From: Pyrenula massariospora | Taxonomy: Eukaryota > Ascomycota > Eurotiomycetes > Pyrenulales > Pyrenulaceae | DNA: 64,000 nucleotides | NCBI GenBank assembly: GCA_021030905.1 | Contig: JAGFMI010000010.1 | Location: 806,001 to 870,000, forward strand | Direction of reading: 5' to 3' | Shown here: positions 48,822 through 59,959 of the stretch, piece after piece | Numbering within the stretch: the first letter of the stretch is position 1 | How the letters are laid out: the number at the start of each line of letters is the position of its first letter | Notes under the pieces: generated by a model | Told to the model about the DNA's origin: nothing | The model's database searches: none | The model's input: the letters and a program-made list of their open reading frames with translations, nothing else | Translations under genes and position numbers: made by a program

Positions 48822-51800
48822 TTAAGCCCGGTCGCAAACACATCCACATTCTGCCACTGGACAGATTCTCCTCCCTTCTCGTTGCCATTCCCAATCGGCG
48901 CTTTGGAAGAGCTCCGATGCCAGACCCCCGAACCCGCTCTGAGATCCAAACCATTCTAATGCGTGCATGGCGTGGAACCCATGATTACAGTGGATGCAAA
49001 AGGTCACGAAATTCGACAGTAGCTCTGCAAGTTTTCGCTCTCGCTCCTTCTGCTCTCGATAGTGCGTCTCGATGTCAAGTGTGTGCGAATCTTTGATGAT
49101 TCCCTGGTCTGTTTCTCCACCCGTGGCAGCGTCGTCGTCTCCCATAGCCTCTAATTCTCCATCACCTTTCTCGCCCGTCTGACGAAGGTAACTCGCGTCT
49201 GGCATCCCAAGCCACATGTCGCAGACACCGCAGCGCGGAAGGTGCCGCCCGCACTTGGGACACACCGTACCGACTGCCGCCGCCTTCTCCGGCGTTAATG
49301 GGTGTCGTTGCGTACGGTGCTGACGGGCTTGTCCTTCTAGCCTCTGCTCTACCCCTCCAAGCAAGTTATCTTCGCTTGGTGGGTGATGCGCAATAGATTG
49401 CGAACAATACCCGCATACCAAGGATAGTTGCTTATGCGGCTTGATTCCAGAGTTCGAGCCCAGCTTGGCAGATTCAATGTCAAAGCGAACCCGTTCAAAC
49501 CGAAGGTTCCAACTTTGAATGGCTTGTCGGTAAATCTCTTTCCATGCCTCGAATTTGAAGACGGCAGCCTGGTCGTCAACATATCGAGGAACTGCATGGG
49601 CTAGCGCAAGGACGGCCGTTTGTAGATCTCCGCTTCTCTTGACGTAGTTTCCCATAAGCTCCACCGCAGATGCGGTCCCACACCCAGTCAAAGCAATGCC
49701 TTCAACTACACCCTGCGCGACAGCCTGCTGCGTTTCCTGTGTAATGAAGTCGCTGAGTTCACGGTCTGAAAGCCAGCGAAGGGCAACACCGAGGCGGTAC
49801 CTCAAGGGTAAGGTTTTCTCATTGATGACATTGGACCAAGATCCGGACAGTGAGTAAGAGAAAATAGCGAGGGCGAAAGGGTCGTCTGTTCCCGATCTCA
49901 ACGAGGCTACTAATGAGTTCCAGGAATCCGAATCCGAATCAGATAACTCCGATGAATCGTTGCTAGACGTCGTTTGCTGTGAATGCTTTTCCTTCAGTCG
50001 GCGAGACATTCCTGCTATCGCCATGGCAAGCATCTTGTTGATTTGCGATCCATCTTCCGGCACATTTCCATCGCGCAGAGCTGCTGCTGCACGCTTGGGT
50101 GATAAGCACAAGAGGGCTATGAAGGCTGCTTCTGTCGCTCGTTTCTCCTGGACGAGATATTGAATGGCATTGTCGATTTTGTCATCGCTTGGCGCGAGAT
50201 TACAGATACGGAGGCAAAGACGTCTGTGAGCCGGATAGCTAGTCGAGCAGATTTTTGAGTCAGAAATCCCATGCTGTCTTGAGATGCCTTCAATTGCTTT
50301 CGATGTCGGAGGAGGCCCAGACGCGGATCCACCGACTCGCCGCTTTCTGAGAGGGATAGGGCCAATATCATCCATCCACAGGCCATAGACTCCCAAATAC
50401 GAGAGGTCGATATGATTATAAATCATAGAGTCCTCTTCCGACAAACGTAGCGCGTTCTCCATCCACGACCACAGTGCAGATAGTTGAGGAAATTCCGCGG
50501 TCAAAGTTCTATTTTTGGAAGGCGAGAATCGATATCCAGCGGAGCAACGTTCGCGTTGGACCGAGGATAAACCCATTACTTCTTCGATCCTCAGATTACG
50601 CTCAGTTTTCGCTCGTTCTTCTTGCAGTCGGTGTGGAGTGCGTTGACCCACGTCTGGCACATTCACTGAAAGCTTTGGCTTGATCCCTTGCCAGGGAGCA
50701 ACATTAATGTCCTCGTCACGTGTATCTTCTGTAGATGTCACATGCATCGCACACAGCTTCTTAATAGTGTGAGGGAGTGCGCGTGTATCGGGTCTCCTCA
50801 TTTCAAACTCGTTCAGATTGCTTTCCAGTGGGTGAATGAAAAGATCAGAGGACGTAAATAGTAAAGGTGCAGGTGGGGCTCGCAGAGGCACTACATCGAT
50901 ATTCCCATTCCGGGCAAGTGTGATGATGTCGGGCCCGTGACCATATGCATTATCTGTCATGAAGTCAAACGACACAACTCTGTTTTGCTCATCTCTACCT
51001 TGCATCGGGTGGTAATATGGCTGTTGTACATCTCGTATCCTCTCCACCTGAAGGCTCTCCAGTTCGCTCTCAGAAGCGGGTGCTTTTGCCGTCTCATACA
51101 CCTTCAGATGACCGGTGCTCGCCATCACTCCAAGATGTCCTCTTTTGGTCTTTGCGAATCTTAAACTCCATATCGTTCCCTGTACATCCGTCACCTTCCT
51201 CAATTCGAGCGCTGCCTGTGTCAGATCGCCGTGAGAGCCCGAGAGATACCCGAGAGACGAAGAACTGTCCCGACTGCTTCCTCGCTTGTCCCAAATGCAG
51301 ATTGTAGCATCATTCACCGGGGCGCATGATGCAATAAAGTTCTCATCCTTCGGATCAACGGCAAGGTTATGAACACACCGTGTCGCAAATTGCATGGAGG
51401 CACTGTTCGATGCTTCTCGAAGATCGTAAATTCTCACGTATTGTTGCTTCACGCCGGTAACAAGTAGCTGTGGCTGACCAGGAAAGAACTTGATGCTGGT
51501 GATGGGCTCGGAGCTTGCCAAACGGATATATGGCTCAACGCTTGATCTGTCCGAGCCAGGACTTCTGACGCCTCCGGCGACCGACCGCTGGTTCAAGTCC
51601 CAAATGTTCAGACACGAGTCATTTCGCACCTTATCGAGACCAGATGCAAGCAATCCCGCGGTGTTAAATGCAATCGCGTTGCAATATCTCTGATATCTAA
51701 TCGGTAGAGATAGCGTCTCCTGAAAAGGCTCGTCATCTATCTTGCACAGAGTAACCTCCCCTGAAGGCTGTCCGACTGCAACTAGCGCCTCGTCAACCGG

Positions 51801-51983
51801 AGACCAGTCGAATGCGCGGAAGGCTGGGACCTTGGTGACTTCCGACACCATATGATATTCAATGCCATTCCTACCTCTTCTCCCGACTCTGCAGCGTTTG
51901 ATTGACCTGCCAGCGACATCGACGTGAAGGAAGCGCTCGTGGATTGGGTCGGAATTTTGAGACCAGCGTATTGCTGTTTCCAT
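48822..51983 (-). CDS. SEA4: SEA/GATOR2 complex subunit Sea4 (Mios)
   Basis: A single exon of 1053 residues. SEACAT/GATOR2 controls TORC1 in response to amino acids at the vacuole. The N-terminal half has WD40 strands (DWSPVDEALVAVGQPSGEVT, LNIWDLN, YVRIYDLREA, ATICIWDKRG, GHLGVMASTGHLKVYE), followed by a helical alpha-solenoid and, from about 880, a C-terminal zinc module with CGYCSQSIAHH, CPKCGRHLPRCGVCD, CIHCNHGFHAMHALEWF and a final CPVAECGCVCDRA, as in Mios. This is a standard length. The ATG gives METAIRWSQ, matching the short start of Mios relatives. Confidence 0.93.
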   Translation of the reverse strand: METAIRWSQNSDPIHERFLHVDVAGRSIKRCRVGRRGRNGIEYHMVSEVTKVPAFRAFDWSPVDEALVAVGQPSGEVTLCKIDDEPFQETLSLPIRYQRYCNAIAFNTAGLLASGLDKVRNDSCLNIWDLNQRSVAGGVRSPGSDRSSVEPYIRLASSEPITSIKFFPGQPQLLVTGVKQQYVRIYDLREASNSASMQFATRCVHNLAVDPKDENFIASCAPVNDATICIWDKRGSSRDSSSSLGYLSGSHGDLTQAALELRKVTDVQGTIWSLRFAKTKRGHLGVMASTGHLKVYETAKAPASESELESLQVERIRDVQQPYYHPMQGRDEQNRVVSFDFMTDNAYGHGPDIITLARNGNIDVVPLRAPPAPLLFTSSDLFIHPLESNLNEFEMRRPDTRALPHTIKKLCAMHVTSTEDTRDEDINVAPWQGIKPKLSVNVPDVGQRTPHRLQEERAKTERNLRIEEVMGLSSVQRERCSAGYRFSPSKNRTLTAEFPQLSALWSWMENALRLSEEDSMIYNHIDLSYLGVYGLWMDDIGPIPLRKRRVGGSASGPPPTSKAIEGISRQHGISDSKICSTSYPAHRRLCLRICNLAPSDDKIDNAIQYLVQEKRATEAAFIALLCLSPKRAAAALRDGNVPEDGSQINKMLAMAIAGMSRRLKEKHSQQTTSSNDSSELSDSDSDSWNSLVASLRSGTDDPFALAIFSYSLSGSWSNVINEKTLPLRYRLGVALRWLSDRELSDFITQETQQAVAQGVVEGIALTGCGTASAVELMGNYVKRSGDLQTAVLALAHAVPRYVDDQAAVFKFEAWKEIYRQAIQSWNLRFERVRFDIESAKLGSNSGIKPHKQLSLVCGYCSQSIAHHPPSEDNLLGGVEQRLEGQARQHRTQRHPLTPEKAAAVGTVCPKCGRHLPRCGVCDMWLGMPDASYLRQTGEKGDGELEAMGDDDAATGGETDQGIIKDSHTLDIETHYREQKERERKLAELLSNFVTFCIHCNHGFHAMHALEWFGSQSGFGGLASELFQSADWEWQREGRRICPVAECGCVCDRA

Positions 51984-52331
51984 GGACTAGGGGTTGTGGA
52001 CGGAGACCGGCGCTGATTGTTCGACAGATCATGATACTAAGGATAAAGTATTAATTTTCAAGAACATACTTGCGTAAGACTATCGAATGGAACTAATGTG
52101 TAGTTCGACCAAATTGCACGTTGGAGCTCTAATCTTCTCTGGTGATCTTCAAATGAATGCTACGAATAAAAGCTTCCAGGCTAGCTGTAAACTCCCCGCA
52201 CCATGTGGAGGGGGGTGCGGGGATTCATCAGCGCGCCGAAGTACAGGAAGGGCTCCTTCAACGTCCACGCCCTTAAATTACCATGATTCGTATGCTGCCT
52301 TGGTCGATGCGCATGTTCACAACCCAAGATT
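51984..52331. other. Sea4 promoter and epoxide hydrolase 3' end
   Basis: 348 bases that hold the Sea4 upstream region and the hairpin described separately. Confidence 0.5.
52193..52223. promoter_or_regulatory. GC-rich perfect hairpin / paired CreA-type sites
   Basis: TCCCCGCACC and its exact reverse complement GGTGCGGGGA flank an 11-base loop. Each arm holds GCGGGG, which fits the SYGGRG core of the carbon repressor CreA. It lies about 210 bases upstream of the Sea4 start and downstream of the epoxide hydrolase stop. Confidence 0.4.
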
Positions 52332-53654
52332 CTAATCTTCATACCCGCTACTGCCACTCACGCAGCCATAAGCTCCACCATTTCGGCCAAACATTATTCG
52401 CAAGTCGTGGACGATTACGTCCGGACGCTCCCACGCGGCGAAATGCCCACCCCCTTCGTACTCTCCCTCGAAGACGAGTGGTCCAAGAGATTGGTTCCAT
52501 AGCTTCGGCAACAGAACCACGTCCTTTGAGAACCTCGTAATACCTAGAGGTACATCTATGAATGATTGAGCCACAGTAAATGCCGTCGGCTCTCTGTGTT
52601 CCATTGCATAATAGAGGGCGCTTGGCGCTTCAGGACCTGCTCGCGAAAAGTAATAGATGCTAACCCATGTAAGTATCTCGTCCTCAGTCCAAGCGTAATT
52701 ATCAGTCCATTCGTGGAGCTTCTCATAGATCCATGCCAAAAGACCTAACGGACTATCCCGCAGACTAAAGCCGATAGTCTGTGGTTTTGTGGATTGCTCA
52801 TTGTAGTAGCCGAGCCCGTCCTTAGAAAACAGTGCGGCACGCTGCAGGTCAGCTATTTCTGTGTTGTTCAGCGGCGTGGACTGAGCTTTTGCGAATAATT
52901 CGGGCTGAGACTCAGGATTCGGACGAACTGGTGAAGCGGAGTTGATATGATACGACTTGCAAAACCTAGGTCCGTATTTCATTGCCATGAATCTCGCAAT
53001 GATGTGTCCTACATCACCACCTTGAATGACTGGAAACACATTAGACACATCCACGCCAAACCAAAATTTGGCCGTACCGTATTCATTATACCCTAGAAGG
53101 TGCATGAGCTTGTGGTATACTTCGGCATGTTGATCGACGTTAAATCCTTTCTTGTAGTCTGTGAGCACACTGAAGATATTCAATCAAATAGCAATGCTGA
53201 CCCTGGAGCTGGCCGAGGAAAAACCAAAGTCAATCAGACTTGGAGCAACAACATGGAATGCCGGAAAATCAGTTCCATCGGCCTTAAGTAGTGCCGGTGA
53301 GATCTTTGTAACTTCGATGAAACTGCCTGGCCAGCCATGGAGGAAGAGAAGTGGGATCGCATTGGGTATGCTACTCGTCTGATGGATGAAGTGAACTTCA
53401 TAGGTGCCATAGTCTTCGACATCAATCTGCGCGATGTATTGAGGCAGACGATCAAAACCTTTGACCGCTTTCTCGAAGTCAAAAGAAGTTTGCCAATAGG
53501 TACTCAGTCGTTTGACTTCCGACACTGGTGCTCCTCGCTGCCATGGATCGTCGGGGTCGCTAATATCGCGAGGGAAGTCTGATAGCGCCAGCTTCTGCTT
53601 CAGTCGATCAATCTGATCCTGAGGAAAGTTAAGCTTGAATGGTGCGATAGACAT
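52332..53654 (-). CDS. Epoxide hydrolase (microsomal EHN type)
   Basis: Opens epoxides to diols. Exons 53654-53202, 53150-53078 and 53029-52332 give 407 residues. The EHN N-terminal domain (PFKLNFPQDQIDRLKQKLAL...) precedes the alpha/beta hydrolase core. Oxyanion motif HGWPGSF is at about 106-112; the nucleophile Asp in IQGGDVGH is about residue 181 and needs removal of the 48-base intron; the catalytic His is in GGHFAAWERPD at about 371. GFSSASSR-KGFNVDQHAEV is restored by the first intron (51 bases). The nearest gene, a Zn2Cys6 protein, is divergent 442 bases away and could regulate it; inference. No N-terminal membrane anchor is seen. Confidence 0.92.
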
Positions 53655-54096
53655 AATTGAAGAGATATGGAAGGTAAGAGATGGAAGAAACAAAGAGAAC
53701 AAGGTGATCTAGCAAACTTATACTCAGGGGTTCGACCTTTGGCAGACCCAGGTCGAACAATCGTCCGACGCGACGGAAAGCCGACGTCCATGATGTACCA
53801 ACCTTACGGATATTATTCGTTCCTGCGAGACCGCTATTTTACGTTGAAGCCAGTGAGCTGCCCAAATAGCAAGCCCTTAAGGCATTCGCGGCATAAGAGG
53901 AGAAAAAAGGCAGACAAGGAGAGGGAAACCGGCACAGACCTTGCAGGCTGGAGTGGGTCCAACTTTCAAATAACCTCAACTTACGCTACGGCCAATCAGC
54001 GTCAGCACTTGGGGCCGGGTCCTCGTCTTTCGCGTCCTCGAACCTGCTGCAGCATACACAAAATTTCAGATTCATGGAGACCCAGCGGCTGCTAAC
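53655..54096. other. Shared divergent promoter of epoxide hydrolase and Zn2Cys6 genes
   Basis: 442 bases from which both genes start and read apart. No CGG-pair site of the usual type is obvious to me. Confidence 0.5.
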
Positions 54097-54970
54097 ATGA
54101 AATGTTCCAAAACCCCTCGCATCGGTGCGAGAGGCGTTCCCAAACTTAAGACAGGGTGTCAAACCTGCAAGTGAGCAACAACAGGTCGTGGAAGAAGGTA
54201 TAGAAGCAAGGCTGATAACGGGCAGAATAAGGCACAAGAAATGTTCCGAATCTAAGCCTGCCTGTCTGCAATGCATTAGCACTGGGCGGCGGTGTGACTT
54301 CGAGCTCCAGTACAGTTCGCAGGACACTTCCAAAAACCGTTTACTCAAGCGAGAAGAGGCCTCATTGATCCACAACCATGCTAGCTTTCATGTGTCGGCC
54401 CATTTAGCAGCACTTTCGCAGGGCGAATCCACCCACTTCGACTACTTTCGACACATTTGTGCAAAGGAATTTGCCTTGTTCTTTGAGGCAGCATATTGGG
54501 AGACACTCATTCTTCAAGCCGCATACACAGAGCCGAGCATCTTCTATGCATCTCTTGCCATCAGTGCTCTAAGCAGACTTCGTTACTCTCCTCCATCTCT
54601 TTCGATTCATCCCTGCAATCACCAGTCTCTTTCGGAGTACTCCCTGCAACAGTATGGCATTGCCATTCGAAGACTCAACCAAGACCTCGACAGAACGTCT
54701 CAAAGGGCCGAGTTGGCCATCCTTGGTAGTATTGTCTTCATTGTCCTCGAATTTCTTCAGGGGTCAGGGAGCAGAGTTCGTGTTCATCTACAAGGCGCTA
54801 CCTCCATATTGCAGAGCCTTCAGGCACCGGTCAGCTTTCCACGGGCGGCTTTTCATGATTTTTCAGTCGGCAAATATCACGGGCTCGAGCATTTCGTCTC
54901 TGCATTACATCGAATTATGATCCAGATGTCAAATCACGACCAATTTCTACCGAGTCAGAAAAGTGGTTAG
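54097..54970 (+). CDS. Zn2Cys6 transcription factor, short
   Basis: Two exons, 54097-54170 and 54226-54970, join in frame over a 55-base intron to give 272 residues. The binuclear zinc cluster is complete: Cys at 21, 24, 31, 38, 41 and 48 with the usual spacing (CQTCKIRHKKCSESKPACLQC then C48), and the basic loop is there; the intron lies after Cys24. Residues 100-260 (YFRHICAKEF, FFEAAYWETLILQAAYTEPS, YASLAISALSRL) are the start of the fungal-specific middle homology region. The protein stops at 272, while such factors usually reach 450-600 residues. Either a later exon was missed or it is truncated. Confidence 0.82.
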
Positions 54971-55257
54971 ATCCGTCATCTCAAGTAATGCGTCGCTTCT
55001 TTGCGGCTATCTTCAAATCGACCTCGCAAGATCACGCTCCGATCATTATTTAACCTTCATTTTCTTTCCACCTTCCTTTTGGTCCCAATGCCAAACCAAG
55101 TGCTCTCAGTAGCTACACAAGGTTATTCCCCCTCTCAGGGATTTGATTCAGGGATCCACCATTCAAAGATTCCCACGCAATTTCAACATCAAACGCTCAT
55201 CCAAAGAACCAAGAGCTCCTCGTGCCCCTCCTGTAGGCTGGAAACTTAGGGATTAGC

Positions 55258-55950
55258 TTACTGGGCGCGCGAACCCTCTCCCTCACGGTCTGCCCACGTC
55301 GCCGCCTTAAGCTGCGATCGCAAAGTCTTGTTCTCAAGCTTATACCGCTCGAGCAGCTGCCTGAGCTCCTCAACCTCCGCATCGTGTGCATCGTCATCCG
55401 CCGCACGGCTGGTATCACTGCCCGCCTCCGATACGGTCGTGCTCTCCGCATCCGATGCCGCGCTGTCGTCATCAGTACCGTCATCGTTATCGTTATCGTC
55501 ATCGGAGCTGCCCCTGTCGAGTCCTGACGGCGGGTCAGTATCGCTGCCACCGACGGAGCCAGCCTCGTCGTTGTCATCAGAGCTTGTGTCGTTGCAAATG
55601 CCGACCAAGGCTAGGCGAAGGATACCAGCGTACGCGGCGCGCGCCTCGACCAGCGCGCCCTGCCAGTGTACTACGGCGCTATCTTTACGCTTGTCTTCGT
55701 TGTGTCTGTGACAGAAGGCGTGGTCGGCCATGATGCGGAGTTGAGCTTTGTCGGTCTTCTTTTTGGTGGGGGTAGTGGCGAGCAGGCCGCTCAGAGCACT
55801 TAGGATGGCGTCTTTCCTCTCCTGGCGCAGTGGATTGCAGCAGCGGATTTCCGAGTTGTCCTTGGTGGCCATGCAGCTAAAGGAGAGGCCTTTTGGGTTG
55901 AAGATGCCGAGGACGACTTTGGGGTCCCAGGAGAAGGTTGTGGTGTCCAT
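55258..55950 (-). CDS. Acidic protein of unknown function with coiled-coil tail
   Basis: Single exon, 230 residues. The first 110 residues are a compact conserved-looking part (FSWDPKVVLGIFNPKG, LSFSCMATKDNSEIRCCNPL, MADHAFCHRHNEDKR) with Cys and His. A very acidic linker of Asp and Ser follows, then a predicted coiled coil (EVEELRQLLERYKLENKTLRSQL, residues about 195-217). I do not recognise the family, though similar small acidic proteins are common in filamentous fungi. The ATG at 55950 opens the frame. Confidence 0.68.
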   Translation of the reverse strand: MDTTTFSWDPKVVLGIFNPKGLSFSCMATKDNSEIRCCNPLRQERKDAILSALSGLLATTPTKKKTDKAQLRIMADHAFCHRHNEDKRKDSAVVHWQGALVEARAAYAGILRLALVGICNDTSSDDNDEAGSVGGSDTDPPSGLDRGSSDDDNDNDDGTDDDSAASDAESTTVSEAGSDTSRAADDDAHDAEVEELRQLLERYKLENKTLRSQLKAATWADREGEGSRAQ

Positions 55951-57859
55951 TGTAGATGTTTGGGGCGGCCGTAGTCAATCAATAAGTAAAGTAAGTATGT
56001 ACAGCCTTGTTGCTGAACTTCGAGATAACGGGTCTGCTTGATTGGAATGGTAGTAAATAACGTAAGAAATTCAAGAAAAAGGGTTGTCTTGGTAACGAGT
56101 GATAAATTTTTGATCTTAGCAGCGACTTTATATGAAAATATCCTCCCTTTAAAACCGTATCTGCCTTGTTGTTCCACAAGCATCTGGGCTGTGATACTTG
56201 CGCCCACGAGGCCATTTGAGACATAGCCATGGCTAAGCATATCAGCTTGGCGTAAAACAGGATGGTGCCAAAGTTTCAGCCTCGTGGGGGATTCTTTTTC
56301 TCCCATGCCAAGCCGTCCATTCTATACCTATTGTCCACAACGACGAGGAACTACACCCTTTACCAATCTACTCATAAACTCCTTCTCGCCTTCTCATGAA
56401 CTGTTCCCACGATCGCAGAATCCAAACCGTCTACAAAATGGTACCTACACATTTAAAAATCACTCCCCAAAAAACCACCTCGGCCCCCTCAAAAAAGCAC
56501 CGAATATCTCACCGCCCCTTAAACCTCTCAAGGCTGTGAGCAGGCCGAATGTCACCTCATCATCTCACCCACATTGGGTCTGCACTACTTTTTCTATTTT
56601 CGCGACCGCCTGTCAATTTGTCACACGTGCCCAGAACAAAGGAAGTCTCAGGTGTTCGGCTCATCGCGTGCCATACACGGGCTAGGAACTTTGAACAGGA
56701 GTGTGCCCTGCAGCCTTCATTGCACTGAAGATGAAACCATGGATCTGTAACATATAACATAGCCGCATTACTCTGCATGAGCATTCAAATCCTCCCTCCC
56801 TTCCTTCTTTCCTTTTGTTGCCCTACCAGATTAGATCTTTTTAATTATAGCTCCCAATCAGTCCCTTCCGAGGAGATCCACTAGACCGTGCTTTCGACGA
56901 CCAATGTTGAACGAGGAAGCGCAGTCAGGTGTATTTGGATAGACTGAGGCAGTGGTTCGAAGTTCCCGTCCGTCAGTGATTGGTCATGAGAGCTAAGAAA
57001 TGATGTGACAGTTATGAGCTACCAGGATCATAACTTAGTCTTGTGATTCAAGGCAGAGTTGGACATAGAGAACGAACATAATAAGCAAGATTAGCAAAGT
57101 GAGCGGAGAGAATGAGGTGAGAAGAAGCCGAAGAAGCCTCAAGATTTTGCGGAAGGAGCCCAGTCAAAAAGAGCAGATTTAAGGTAGAAAAGACGCGGCA
57201 TTACTGTAATGGACCGTGCGGTCTGGCACTGCGATATCGCCCTTCTCATCTCGAGCAATTGAGTCACGCCTATGAGATTTGCCAGCTGTTGTATTTTTGA
57301 ACGCTGATCGTCATGTCCAAGATAACAGACGACTGACGGCCTTGATTGTTGAGAGAACGGCACCTACTTGCAATTCAACTACCACAGATTGGATATCGCT
57401 TGTGCGTTTCTGAGGAAACAGTCATTGTTGCATTCACCCGTAATACGACTCGACATTTCTGCCGGAGGCTCTTGAGATGGAAGGGGAGTGCTATATGCCT
57501 CTTCAATATTAATTGGCGTATTCGTACAAAAGCGCGCAACGAGGGGTAGAAGGCAGGGTCTTGACATTATTCTGGCTGGGGTTTCGATGGTACATTAAAC
57601 GCAAATAAGATTCGGAAAGGCTGCAAAATCCGGACTTCTCCTGTTGGCAGGAAATTCGCGGCAGATATGAAGATGAAGGTAGAAAGGAGTAGAGGGAACT
57701 TTTCTAACAGCAAGGGAAGAAGCATTGCACTGTTACCTACCTGTATACGCACTGGCGTGACTGGTAGGTGCCTCGGCGGGGATTTCTCGGTGCGGGGAAA
57801 CGTCTCCACGCGATTGTATGGCTTCAACAAAATAATACCTTGCACACAATCTTACAACT
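55951..57859. other. 1.9 kb intergenic, no gene recognised
   Basis: Upstream of the acidic protein and of Efg1. It holds only short frames without resemblance, and an A/C-rich stretch at 56300-56560. Confidence 0.45.
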
Positions 57860-58941
57860 ATGGCACCGAGCAAGCGACGAAAGCTTGAGGAAGTTAGACA
57901 CTACGACAGAGCCCAAAGCTTCCAGCCGAGAAAAGCTACTCAGGGTTCAGGTAGCTCTTTGCACCTCCTCGAACCCAGCTCTATGTTGACTACTTGATCG
58001 TTCCTCTAGGGAACAACCGCGACACCTCCCCACAATCTCACGATAGAGGGCACACACACGCCCAGAAGAGACATACAGATCCTTACGCCACATCCTGGTC
58101 CTCATCACGAGATACGCCTCAGAGCAATGGCGCGAACTCAGCCTCGAAGCATCACAGCCTCCGTGCGCAAGCTCGCTCCCTCGAAAAGCTTCTCTCCCAC
58201 GCCAACTCCCATATGCCGGCAGACATCCGTCAGGAGAAGGAACGGGAGCTTGCTGCGTTGAAGGTTGACCTAAAAGCTCAGGAGGAGAAGAAAGAAAGAT
58301 CTGGGATGATCAAACGATATCATTTCATTCGATTTCTAGAGAGGCAGAGAGCTGAGAAGACACTGAAAAAGCTCAATAGAGAGGGCAATTTGTTGACGGA
58401 ACAGCTGAAGAATACTAGTGATGGCGCCGAAGCGAAAATTCTTGCCGATCTGTTAGGTAGCGTTCGAGATCGAACTGAGACTGCAAAAATTGATGTAAAG
58501 TACGCTCAATATGCACCACTAGGTGAACACTACATTTCTCTTTATCCTAGGGATCGTTCAAAGCGGGGAGCAAAGCGATCGGAGAAAGGCGATCTCAAGC
58601 AAGTCCTAGTTGAAAAGCAACAAAGCTTCGATCACGGATTAGAGCGCGAACTAGGAAAAGATTTACAAGCGAGGATTGTGCCTTCGGCGAGAGGTGAAAA
58701 GCCGCCTCTATGGTTTGAGGTCGCACGGCATGTCCTAGCTGGTGAAGAAGGCCATCAGGCATTAGTGAATATGCGGGATCGGGCTGGAGGAGGAAGAGGC
58801 GCCACTGCCCAGGTCACTGGGCAAATTGGGGGTGGAAAGCATGGAAGCCTAGCGATGATGACCGACAAGAGGAAAGGGAAGCGTGAGGTCGACCTGGACG
58901 TCAATAAACGCGAAGAAAGTGATGACGGATTTTTCGAATGA
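57860..58941 (+). CDS. EFG1: rRNA-processing protein Efg1
   Basis: Nucleolar factor needed for pre-rRNA cleavage at A0 and maturation of 18S rRNA. Two exons, 57860-57950 and 58010-58941, join in frame over a 59-base intron and give 340 residues. The start MAPSKRRKLEEVRHYD is a basic, nucleolar type. The conserved core runs from about residue 80 to 200: RSLEKLLSHANSHMPADIRQ, EKERELAALKVDL, KRYHFIRFLERQRAEKTLKK, VKYAQYAPLGEHYISLYP. The C-terminus is Gly-rich and charged. The upstream ATG was taken as the start because the second exon alone would lack the basic leader. Confidence 0.92.
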
Positions 58942-59959
58942 CTTGATTGTACTGACCGCTATTGGTTGGGCAGCTTGCACGTTGCCGCTTGTATACAATC
59001 ACAGAGGCTGCCTTAGGAACGCTTTCCCCGACAATCCATTGACAGGATGGTCAAATAAAGATTCATGAATGCTTCAGAACATTCCACGCCGAAGCGCTGT
59101 TCGGATTAAGACACAGGACAGAAGACATAAGTTTTCAATGTCGAATCCAACCAGGATTGGGCACTGAAGACAAACATCGCACTATGTCTACCTTGTTGAT
59201 ATTGCCGTACATTTTGGAGAGCTGCAGACTAGAACGACAATTATAAAACAATTCTAAAAGTCTGAGCAGGTTTTTTGCGGACACAGTGCGGACACAGTGC
59301 GGACACAGTCCCCACGCCCAGGCCCCTGTTACCCCAGATCAAAAAGCCACCACCTATGATAGTAGGCTCGTATCCAGCACTGTGAGAACTCATCCATCCT
59401 ACGATTGCTTTCGCAACCCTCGTCTCTTAAACCTTTGTACTTAGAGTTACTACCTTTTTAATCAAAAAAGGTATCAGGGGGTTTCGATTGGCCCAAAAAG
59501 TTGTCTGCGAATCTTTGAGGCTCGGTGCAATGGACAGCGAGGGATTGGTGCATTTTGCCTAATTTCTCTCCTCCCGCGCGGAAAAATTCTCTGCGCTCTT
59601 TCAACCCAGACCGTCCTAAAGTACCAAATCTTCTCTTACCTCTTTGGTGCTTGTCCCTCATGACCGATAACAAGATCCTCGACAACCTTGAACCTGGACA
59701 CCCCGCGAACCCGCGTCCTTGAGGGCAGGTGCAAATCCTTTAGCAGGGGATGTCGCCTCTCACAACACTTAGTTGCGTTGATCTTCGGATCTCACGTAGT
59801 GGAAAATCATGATGGCATGGGTAGCGATGAATTTTTCAAACATGAGCTGGCATCTTGCCAAGTTCATCAAAAGGGACTACATAGTTGTCGAAGCTCCCAT
59901 TCCTGCGGAGTGCGTGATGAAAACTGACTGGCGAAGCTGAGTAGGATTGGCAGTTCAAG
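58942..59959. other. Spacer and promoter of the GH35 gene
   Basis: 1.0 kb, with the 11-base tandem repeat listed below at 59277-59309. Otherwise only short frames. Confidence 0.5.
59277..59309. repeat. Three tandem copies of an 11-base unit
   Basis: GCGGACACAGT occurs three times in a row, exact, about 650 bases before the GH35 start. Confidence 0.95.

Noticed and set aside
56941-57000. GGTTCGAAG resembling a tRNA T-loop
   Set aside because: No cloverleaf could be drawn: the T stem does not close and no anticodon arm or acceptor pairing is visible.
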